From Fidelibacterota bacterium (lineage in GTDB: Bacteria > Marinisomatota > Marinisomatia > SCGC-AAA003-L08 > TMED6), in the NCBI GenBank assembly GCA_014239355.1, contig JAAZYZ010000093.1:1-5915 (forward strand): a stretch of DNA of 5,915 nucleotides, in the 5' to 3' direction. Below are positions 1 through 5,857 of the stretch, one piece after another (position 1 is the first letter of the stretch; every line of letters begins with the position of its first letter). The translations under genes were made by a program, and so were the position numbers. The notes under the pieces are model-generated. The model did not search any database, was not told the origin of the DNA, and saw nothing but the letters and a program-made list of their open reading frames with translations.

Positions 1-36
1 AATTATTGATGATATAAAAAATAAATTTCTGTTCAT
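1..36 (-). CDS. Start of next operon gene, probable PilO-like protein (partial, 3' end outside window)
   Basis: An ATG at 36-34 opens a frame that runs 12 codons (MNRNLFFISSII) to the window edge without a stop. It lies 15 bases after the pilN stop and has a plausible ribosome binding site, GGAA at 44-47, seven bases upstream. The visible peptide is short, basic and then hydrophobic, as expected for a protein whose first element is an inner-membrane anchor. In most type IV pilus loci pilN is followed by pilO, whose product pairs with PilN in the periplasmic alignment complex, so PilO is the natural expectation. That identity rests on position only; twelve residues cannot confirm it. Another small membrane-anchored or lipoprotein-type gene such as pilP is the alternative. 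Confidence 0.5.
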   Translation of the reverse strand, partial: MNRNLFFISSII

Positions 37-43
37 TTTAAAA

Positions 44-47
44 TTCC
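44..47 (-). promoter_or_regulatory. Candidate ribosome binding site for the PilO-like gene
   Basis: GGAA on the minus strand, seven bases before the ATG at 36-34. It is one of only two recognisable Shine-Dalgarno-like sequences in this operon and helps choose the ATG as the start. It lies just beyond the pilN stop codon, so translation may also be coupled. Confidence 0.4.
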
Positions 48-51
48 ATAA

Positions 52-651
52 CTATTTTTTATTTGATAAAGTAAGAATCACTTTATAATACTCCTGCTGT
101 TTATGATTATCCTTTTCAGGCCTTAAATCATAAGAATTAAAGTCACCTTCACTCATAAAATTTTGTGTTATATTATCAATTAATTGTAATTTATTCTCTG
201 TGTAGTTATCAACTTCTGAAATTAAGGTGATTATAAGTTCTTTTTTGTCATAATGATATTCAAAATCTAACAAAGACATATTTTCAGGAATATCAAATGC
301 TAGATGTTCTAATTTTTTACCTAAAGTAATTCTATTTGATTCAACTTCAAATAATCTATCAATATCTGTTTGACTAATTGATAAGTTGATTTCACCCTCA
401 TCCTTATTATAATTTTCATAATCTGAACGAATTCTATTTGAATCATCAATTAACTTCTTTGCATTATTAAGTCTAGAAGAAATTAGTTTATTATATTTAT
501 TTAAAATAAAGTAATTAAATGAAAGAATAATTATAAAAACAAAACAAAAAGCACCATAAATAATCCATCTGTTTTTTTCTTTTTTAATTTCAGCTAATTC
601 AAACCGACTAACCGTTTGATTTAAATTGATTTTTATTAATTTAGTATTCAT
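52..651 (-). CDS. pilN: PilN, type IV pilus inner-membrane alignment protein
   Basis: A bitopic inner-membrane protein of 199 residues. PilN proteins carry a short cytoplasmic tail that docks into PilM, one membrane helix, a coiled coil, and a small ferredoxin-like periplasmic domain that pairs with PilO. All of these can be seen. Residues 7-10 (KINL) match the family's N-terminal 'INL' PilM-binding motif, here INLN rather than INLLP. A basic stretch is followed by one hydrophobic helix at about 29-50. Residues 51-82 are charged and helix-prone. Residues 113-145 ('LEHLAFDIPENMSLLDFEY' then a beta strand) resemble the first strand-helix units of the periplasmic fold. Length is typical. The gene starts five bases after the pilM stop with no visible Shine-Dalgarno sequence, suggesting coupled translation. 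Sequence similarity in this family is low, so the call also leans on position beside pilM. Confidence 0.9.
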   Translation of the reverse strand: MNTKLIKINLNQTVSRFELAEIKKEKNRWIIYGAFCFVFIIILSFNYFILNKYNKLISSRLNNAKKLIDDSNRIRSDYENYNKDEGEINLSISQTDIDRLFEVESNRITLGKKLEHLAFDIPENMSLLDFEYHYDKKELIITLISEVDNYTENKLQLIDNITQNFMSEGDFNSYDLRPEKDNHKQQEYYKVILTLSNKK

Positions 652-656
652 AATAA

Positions 657-1694
657 TTAATCTTTGTCTACTTCTCTTAATGCTAATCCAAATGAAACAG
701 CATATTTAGATCTGTTGTCTACTTCTTGCTTTGCATCCATTTTATTAAAAGGATTTAACTCACTAAATTCAACATTTAAACTTGTATTTAAAAACTCTAG
801 AAAACCTGACATATGAGATAGTCCACCAGAAATATAAAATTTATTATATGAAATTCCGACTTTAGATTTCATGTAATATCTCAATGTTTTTCTTATTTCA
901 TCTGATAATTCTGATAATATGTTTCTTTCAGAAATTTTAATTGATTCTTCATCTGAATCACTATCCTCAGATTCAAATGCATTCACACCATTATTTAATT
1001 TATCATCTTCTGCTTTACCATAATTGATATTTTTTAATTTCATTAAATCTAAATTAATGTGATGACCAGCTATAGCTATTTCTCTTGTAAACAATTCTTG
1101 ATTATCGCCATAAACTAAAATTGTAGTATTCAGTAAACCAATATTTAATAATACATCAACATTATTTTCTAAACATTCATAATTATATTTATAACAATTA
1201 AGTAAAGCTAGAGGATCTGTATCAAAAATAGGATTTTTTAAATTACAGGCTTTAACTATCAAATTATGTGCTTTAATAATTTTTTGAGTAGTAGCAACAA
1301 GTAAAATATCTATTTTATCAATTTCTTTTACATTTTGACCTAATATATGATAATCAACTACAGGGTCACTATTATCTAAAGGTACATGTTTTTTTGCTTC
1401 AAAATTTAATATTTCAATTAATTCTGCTTCTTCCATTTCTAGAGTAGACATAGGTTTTATACTAACTTTAGAACCATCAATTGAAGAAATTACTGAATCT
1501 ACTTTTTTTAGATTTATATTTAGATTGTCACACAAAGTTTTAAATGCTGAGGCCCAATGTGACACTTCAAGTTTATCAGGATCAAATAATGATAAATCTT
1601 CAATAATTGTCTGTTCACCAATTGCATGAATTTTTTTGTTTTCTATAGCTACTATCTTTATAGAATAATGTCCGAAATCAATTCCTAAAATCAT
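657..1694 (-). CDS. pilM: PilM, actin-like cytoplasmic type IV pilus assembly protein
   Basis: A 345-residue member of the actin/FtsA-fold PilM family, which binds nucleotide and the PilN tail and links the alignment complex to the cytoplasmic ATPases. Residues 4-13 (GIDFGHYSIK) are the phosphate-1 loop with Asp6. Residues 78-117 hold the family's 'P...EL..IL.FEAKKHVP' helix followed by VDYHILG. Residues 158-165 (FDTDPLAL) match the central conserved stretch. Residues 181-197 are the phosphate-2 region, but the usual DIG reads NIG (Asn184). Residues 287-298 (YISGGLSHMSGF) form the adenosine motif, and 332-340 (AVSFGLALR) the C-terminal signature. A very acidic segment at 229-251 (ESEDSDSDEES core) lies where homologues have a different loop. 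An 18-base gap follows the PilX-like gene, with a weak GAG six bases before the ATG. FtsA was considered; the C-terminal signature and neighbouring pilN favour PilM. Confidence 0.95.
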   Translation of the reverse strand: MILGIDFGHYSIKIVAIENKKIHAIGEQTIIEDLSLFDPDKLEVSHWASAFKTLCDNLNINLKKVDSVISSIDGSKVSIKPMSTLEMEEAELIEILNFEAKKHVPLDNSDPVVDYHILGQNVKEIDKIDILLVATTQKIIKAHNLIVKACNLKNPIFDTDPLALLNCYKYNYECLENNVDVLLNIGLLNTTILVYGDNQELFTREIAIAGHHINLDLMKLKNINYGKAEDDKLNNGVNAFESEDSDSDEESIKISERNILSELSDEIRKTLRYYMKSKVGISYNKFYISGGLSHMSGFLEFLNTSLNVEFSELNPFNKMDAKQEVDNRSKYAVSFGLALREVDKD

Positions 1695-1712
1695 TTTTTT
1701 CTCATATAATTT

Positions 1713-3722
1713 TTAAAAAGTACTATTATATCCAACTATTTTTATATCTAATTCACCACTACCATCATCAAATTCAATTGCAGGATAAAATGGAGGCGGG
1801 TTACAATCTAAATTTGCATCATAATGATAACTTTTATCCATCCCTATAGATGCATTCGCATAAGGACTAGTTGGGTTTCTTTTCATATAACCTCTGTATT
1901 TTTGTACTACACCACCCCATAAATAAACATAACCTCTTAAATCATTGTCTCCCGTGCTACCAAAATTATCTCCTCTACCATCTCCCCAGGGAGCATCATG
2001 AGCTGTTTGAGTCCCTAATGGATATATAAATGAAGTTATGCTATTTGTAGTATTTTGCCAATATTGAATGGTAAATGATTCATTTAATGCAACTAATCCA
2101 GCATTAACTATAATATCACCTAAAGCACCCCTGTTTCTTCTTCCATTATCAAATGTATTTGCTATATAAATGTTAGCACCTGAAACTATACCCATAATAT
2201 TATCAGAACCACCCTCACAGCCATCACCTGGTTGCCATTCAGACATATTACCATTTTGAACATACACAGGAGCACCAGAAGGATAACCCATTGCATCTTT
2301 ATTAACTAAGTCTGAAGTAATCCATACATTATTCCAAATAGTATCAACAGGAATATTTGGCCCATTCCAAGCATGCCTTCTATATTCAGTAAATTCATCT
2401 GTAACAAGAGTATAACGTCCATTGAAAATTCCATGAACCCTTACTGGACCACCCTTTACATATATAACCGTATTATTCCCACCTGGAAACGTTTGATTTA
2501 AAATTTGGGTATTAACTTCACAAGGTGGCTCAGCGCAACTACATAAACCATCTGAATCTAAATATGGCTTATCTATTAAATTTCCAAATTGATCTTGAAT
2601 TTGACCAAAATCAAAATGATGTAAACCTGCAGGACCAGAAATAGTTGAATTTAAAAATTTATCACCCCAAAGATTAAAGGACTCAGAATATTTTGCATGA
2701 TAGGATGCTAAAAAATCTTGGTATTGAGGGCAACTTCTTAAATCATCAGAATGATCTTCATGATCACATTGTCCTATATATTCTCCTTGATCCCTAAGGT
2801 ATAAATCATCAGAAAATGGAAAAGTTGCATCATCAGAAGAGATGCATGGTTTTAAATGAGGTGGCATTAAATACCACCACTGTTTAACACGATATTCTCC
2901 ATTTTCTAAAAATTCTATATCAGTCATAATTAAAGTATCTTTATTAGGAGGATTATTAAAAACTTTTCTGTCAGCCTCTATTGTATGTGTTGCAACTGAT
3001 TTTAAAGTCTCATATCCTGTTGGAGGAAGCTTAACTGGAGGCTTAGATAAAGTATCAACGTCTGAACCCCATCCTCCAAACATATCTTGATATGATGAAC
3101 AGCCCCCTAAATCAATAGGAGTACTATTTGTTAAATGAACAGTTGCATCTTCAAAATCAGGGCATCCATAGTCACTTACAACTAACTGACCATTACTTTG
3201 TACAATTCCATCTAAAATATCATTATTACCAAAATTAACTTCTCTCCTATCACCAGGGCCATCAAATGTAAAAGGTGCACCTCCAGCTTCTTCAGAATCT
3301 GTTAAATACATATAAATACCAAGTGTTTGAGGTCTAGCTGGCATTGCAACCAAAACTGAGCATGGATACATTAATCCAGATCGAGTTCTAACTTCATGTA
3401 TTCCATAAACTTCAGCAATACGATTTCCTGATTGATCAAAAGAAAATTCTGGTTCTAAATAATATCCCATATTTTTATCTATTGTTTCACCTTCTAAACC
3501 TTGATAGCCTTCAACAAAATCTACTTTCCATAAATATTGATAAGCTTTTCTTGCCATACCTGTCTCAGCATTATAAAAGGCTTTTATCTTAGCTATTCTT
3601 CTATTATTATAATAATTCCTATCCATTGCCCATCCATAAAATCCAAGGACAAATGTAACTCCGCACAAACCAAGAAGGAGTGTGAGTGTTAAAATTCCAC
3701 CTTTATTTATATTATTTTTCAT
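1713..3722 (-). CDS. Large PilX/GspK-like minor pilin with extended cysteine-bearing exodomain
   Basis: A 669-residue exported protein, far longer than classical PilX (under 200 residues). The N-terminus has the PilX pattern: a short basic leader ending KGG (7-9), a hydrophobic helix at about 10-30, then an 'AFYNAETGMARKAY' block (48-61) matching the conserved 'A-Y-AE-G' motif after the PilX helix. The Glu expected five residues into a mature pilin is absent, as in GspK and PilX, which cap the pilus tip complex. The rest is exported, Gly/Asn/Asp/Tyr-rich and probably beta-rich, with 11 cysteines outside the helix. These include C319-C331 around an acidic His-containing loop and C394/C396/C401. 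Residues 418-470 and 508-555 (VYVKGG...VHGIFNGRYTLVTD; IMGIVSGANIYIA...IIVNAGLVAL) look like successive beta strands of the kind found in large PilX relatives. Residues 632-647 carry YHYD...PPPFYP near the end. It starts six bases after the PilW-like stop, with purine-rich AGAAGAAA before the ATG. A tip or adhesin role is inferred. Confidence 0.8.
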   Translation of the reverse strand: MKNNINKGGILTLTLLLGLCGVTFVLGFYGWAMDRNYYNNRRIAKIKAFYNAETGMARKAYQYLWKVDFVEGYQGLEGETIDKNMGYYLEPEFSFDQSGNRIAEVYGIHEVRTRSGLMYPCSVLVAMPARPQTLGIYMYLTDSEEAGGAPFTFDGPGDRREVNFGNNDILDGIVQSNGQLVVSDYGCPDFEDATVHLTNSTPIDLGGCSSYQDMFGGWGSDVDTLSKPPVKLPPTGYETLKSVATHTIEADRKVFNNPPNKDTLIMTDIEFLENGEYRVKQWWYLMPPHLKPCISSDDATFPFSDDLYLRDQGEYIGQCDHEDHSDDLRSCPQYQDFLASYHAKYSESFNLWGDKFLNSTISGPAGLHHFDFGQIQDQFGNLIDKPYLDSDGLCSCAEPPCEVNTQILNQTFPGGNNTVIYVKGGPVRVHGIFNGRYTLVTDEFTEYRRHAWNGPNIPVDTIWNNVWITSDLVNKDAMGYPSGAPVYVQNGNMSEWQPGDGCEGGSDNIMGIVSGANIYIANTFDNGRRNRGALGDIIVNAGLVALNESFTIQYWQNTTNSITSFIYPLGTQTAHDAPWGDGRGDNFGSTGDNDLRGYVYLWGGVVQKYRGYMKRNPTSPYANASIGMDKSYHYDANLDCNPPPFYPAIEFDDGSGELDIKIVGYNSTF

Positions 3723-3728
3723 TTTCTT

Positions 3729-4304
3729 CTATTCATTACTGTAAACAGCAGCTTTCCTTGTAAAAATTGTTTTCTGGAATGGGAAACTTTCAGCAACATT
3801 CCTATTCCCTCTTCTATAATTTAGTTGTATTCCTAAAAAAACATCTATTACTGCATCCCTAAGATCAGAATCAACTCCTATTCCATCAAATGCAGTTTTT
3901 GCTTCAAATTTTACAACCTGCATATAATAATTTTTATTTTTATCTTTGTTGTGGAAAAAAGCAGTCTTCAAAGGTTTCCCATCAACCAAAATACCTTGAT
4001 TAATTCTAAAATCATAAACCTTCAATGAATCTACTATTCCATCAGATTTTTTAAATCCACAAATTATTTGCCCCTGATTTTGAATATTAACTTCATTAGC
4101 ATTTATTGTACTTAAAAAAATATCATTTAAAACATTATCAGCATATTTTTTAACATTTTCTCGATACATTTGTTTTCGTAAAAAAAAATTTGATTCTCCA
4201 ACTATATAAATCAAACCTCCAACAATAACTGTTGCTATCATAATTGATACCATTAATTCAACAATTGTAAAGCCTTTAGTCAATTTTTCTTTTACACTTA
4301 ACAT
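3729..4304 (-). CDS. PilW/GspJ-like minor prepilin
   Basis: A 191-residue prepilin with a clear class III signal peptide. An 11-residue basic leader ends in Gly11, the prepilin peptidase cleaves before Phe12, and Glu16 is the fifth residue of the mature protein (GFTIVELMVSIMIA). The hydrophobic helix spans about 12-36 and continues as an amphipathic pilin helix to about residue 65. The globular part ends in beta strands (VFLGIQLNY at 155-163; KTIFTRKAAVYS at 178-189), the 'R-x-AVY' ending being common in PilW/GspJ-type proteins. Length and position between I-like and K-like partners support this class. It should be one subunit of the minor pilin complex that primes pilus assembly. The ATG is eight bases after the previous stop, with no Shine-Dalgarno sequence visible. 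A run of nine T on the coding strand falls in codons 39-42. The exact subfamily (PilW versus GspJ) cannot be settled by eye. Confidence 0.85.
   Translation of the reverse strand: MLSVKEKLTKGFTIVELMVSIMIATVIVGGLIYIVGESNFFLRKQMYRENVKKYADNVLNDIFLSTINANEVNIQNQGQIICGFKKSDGIVDSLKVYDFRINQGILVDGKPLKTAFFHNKDKNKNYYMQVVKFEAKTAFDGIGVDSDLRDAVIDVFLGIQLNYRRGNRNVAESFPFQKTIFTRKAAVYSNE
4180..4188 (-). repeat. Homopolymer tract, nine T on the coding strand, inside the PilW-like gene
   Basis: Nine consecutive A on the plus strand (T on the coding strand) cover codons 39-42, encoding the end of N-F-F-L in the pilin helix. It is the longest single-base run noticed in the window. A one-base slip here would truncate the protein soon after the transmembrane helix. 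The tract is a direct observation; a switching function is not shown. Confidence 0.85.
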
Positions 4305-4312
4305 AAATTTTT

Positions 4313-4777
4313 TTAATTAAATACTAACTGACTTACATTTAATTTTATTACAGTATCTTTTCCAGCTCTTCCAAATCTAGACATAACTTTATATTTTAAG
4401 CTGGCTTCAATATCAAAAATCTGTGCTTGATTACTTTCAGTTTTTCTATTTCTAATATTATGTGATAAATAGCCTATGGTTCTACATCCAGTCCCAACAC
4501 CAGTTTTATTTATCATATCTCTAATAGTTTTATATTCAACACAAACTCTTCTATCTCTATCGCTTGATGTTTGTATTCTATTTAAAGCTACTTGAGCTTT
4601 AAATTCTTCCATTTTATTTGATAAAGTATTAAATGCATGATGTCTAAGCTCAACATTTCTTAAAGAATTATCTGTTGTAACTACACCATACATAATTGAA
4701 GCTGTTACCGCAACAATTATCATGGCTGCAATAACCACCTCCACCAAAGTAAAACCTAACTCATTTTTTTTAAACAT
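4313..4777 (-). CDS. PilV/GspI-like minor prepilin
   Basis: A 154-residue prepilin. The chosen ATG (4777-4775) gives an eight-residue leader MFKKNELG, cleavage before Phe9 and Glu13 at mature position 5 (GFTLVEVVIAAMII), a textbook class III signal. The frame is open further upstream to a TTG at 4849, but that would overlap pilT by 65 bases and produce an atypical 32-residue leader, so it was not used. The helix runs from about 9 to 33. 'AFNTLSNKMEEF' (48-59) resembles the PilV/GspI pattern in which the pilin helix continues with 'A..LA..KME'. Cys79 and Cys98 could form a disulfide in the globular domain. The protein probably joins the PilW-like and PilX-like proteins in the pilus-initiating tip complex. 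The gene begins seven bases after the pilT stop and has no recognisable Shine-Dalgarno site, so coupling to pilT translation is likely. Confidence 0.87.
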   Translation of the reverse strand: MFKKNELGFTLVEVVIAAMIIVAVTASIMYGVVTTDNSLRNVELRHHAFNTLSNKMEEFKAQVALNRIQTSSDRDRRVCVEYKTIRDMINKTGVGTGCRTIGYLSHNIRNRKTESNQAQIFDIEASLKYKVMSRFGRAGKDTVIKLNVSQLVFN

Positions 4778-4784
4778 ATTAAAT

Positions 4785-5843
4785 TTAAAAAATTGCTTTT
4801 TCAAAAAGCTCTGGATTATCAGCCACATATTTGGCCTCTTCTTTATCAATAACCCCTTGTGAAACTAATCTTTGTAAATCTTGATCTAAAGATTGCATTC
4901 CTTCTTGTGCTCCTGATTGAATAATAGAAGGAATCTGATATATTTTATCTTCTCTAATTAAATTCCTAACAGCTGAATTAGCAATCAGGATTTCTGAAGC
5001 TGGAACTCGTCCTTTACCACTTTTATTTGCTAATAATTTCTGAGCTATAACCGCCTCTAAGCTTTCAGAAAGCATTGACCTGATTTGATCTTTTTGCCCT
5101 GCAGGAAATACATCTATAATTCTATCTATAGTTTTAACTGCATTAGATGTATGTAAAGTAGATAAAACTAAATGACCAGTTTCTGCAGCAGTTAATGCTA
5201 ATTGTATTGTCTCAAGGTCTCTCATCTCACCTACTAATATCACATCAGGATCTTCCCTTAACGCTGATTTTAATGCATTAGCAAAAGAATGAGTTGAATG
5301 TCCCAATTCTCTTTGATTAATCAATGATTTAATAGAGCTATGATAATATTCAACAGGGTCTTCAACCGTAATAATATGTTTATTTTTATTTTCATTGATA
5401 TGATTAATCATAGCAGCTAATGTTGTAGATTTCCCACTTCCGGTTGGTCCTGTTAATAATACTAAACCTTTATCTAAAAAAGCTAATTTATTGATGATAG
5501 GTGGAATAGATAATTCATCAGATGATAAAATTGAAGATGGAATAATTCTAAAAGCTGCAGCCAACCCATTAATTTGATTAAAAAAATTAACTCTAAATCT
5601 TCCAAAATTTTCTAATTCATAGGAAAAATCAATTTCTAACTTATATGATAGAATTTTACTTTGATTATTGTTTAAAACTTCTTTGCTAATATTTAACATA
5701 TTTTCATCAGTCATGACAGGTAATTGAAGAGTTTGCATTACGCCATCAATTCTTACCATTGGAATAGACCCACTACTTAGATGCAAATCAGAAGCTTTAG
5801 CTTCAACAGCATATTTCAGTAATTCATTTATGCTAGCGGACAT
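4785..5843 (-). CDS. pilT: PilT, type IV pilus retraction ATPase
   Basis: A 352-residue cytoplasmic hexameric ATPase of the secretion-ATPase superfamily that drives pilus disassembly and so twitching motility or DNA uptake. The N-terminus matches PilT closely (INELLKYAVEAKASDLHLSS). Residues 80-101 form the GRFRVNFFNQ linker region. Walker A is GPTGSGKST at 132-140, the Asp box ITVEDPVEY at 158-166, Walker B DVILVGEMRD at 200-209 with catalytic Glu206, and the His box HLVLSTLHT at 224-232. The C-terminal retraction signature AIRNLIRE is present as AVRNLIRE (291-298), followed by EGMQSLDQDL (314-323). This signature and the short N-domain separate it from the extension ATPase PilB. Length is normal and all catalytic residues are intact. 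GAGG at 5854-5857 is a plausible ribosome binding site. PilT heading a block of minor pilin and alignment genes is unlike the separate pilTU locus of Pseudomonas. Confidence 0.97.
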   Translation of the reverse strand: MSASINELLKYAVEAKASDLHLSSGSIPMVRIDGVMQTLQLPVMTDENMLNISKEVLNNNQSKILSYKLEIDFSYELENFGRFRVNFFNQINGLAAAFRIIPSSILSSDELSIPPIINKLAFLDKGLVLLTGPTGSGKSTTLAAMINHINENKNKHIITVEDPVEYYHSSIKSLINQRELGHSTHSFANALKSALREDPDVILVGEMRDLETIQLALTAAETGHLVLSTLHTSNAVKTIDRIIDVFPAGQKDQIRSMLSESLEAVIAQKLLANKSGKGRVPASEILIANSAVRNLIREDKIYQIPSIIQSGAQEGMQSLDQDLQRLVSQGVIDKEEAKYVADNPELFEKAIF

Positions 5844-5853
5844 TATTCAGAAG

Positions 5854-5857
5854 CCTC
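5854..5857 (-). promoter_or_regulatory. Candidate ribosome binding site for pilT
   Basis: GAGG on the minus strand, ten bases before the pilT ATG. It overlaps the TGA stop of the preceding partial frame, which would allow translational coupling. The spacing is slightly long, but this is the best Shine-Dalgarno match in the operon and it supports the ATG at 5843. Confidence 0.45.

Noticed and set aside
657..1694. FtsA or another cell-division actin-like protein
   Set aside because: The C-terminal FGLALR signature, the VDYHILG stretch, the length and the adjacent pilN fit PilM; the FtsA C-terminal membrane-binding helix is not seen.
1695..1712. Promoter or terminator in the 18-base gap before pilM
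   Set aside because: It is too short and contains only A/T-rich sequence with a weak GAG; no hairpin or -35/-10 pair is visible.
1713..3722. PilY1-type tip adhesin
   Set aside because: The N-terminus is a PilX-type pilin helix rather than a cleaved Sec signal, and no PilY1 beta-propeller pattern was recognised.
4778..4849. A 24-residue N-terminal extension of the PilV-like protein from a TTG start at 4849
   Set aside because: It would lie almost wholly inside the pilT 3' end in another frame, use a rare start codon and give a 32-residue leader. The ATG at 4777 gives a typical eight-residue prepilin leader.
52..5843. Type II secretion system rather than type IV pilus
   Set aside because: The minor pseudopilin order fits, but a bona fide PilT with the AVRNLIRE signature, and separate PilM and PilN instead of a GspL fusion, point to a type IV pilus.
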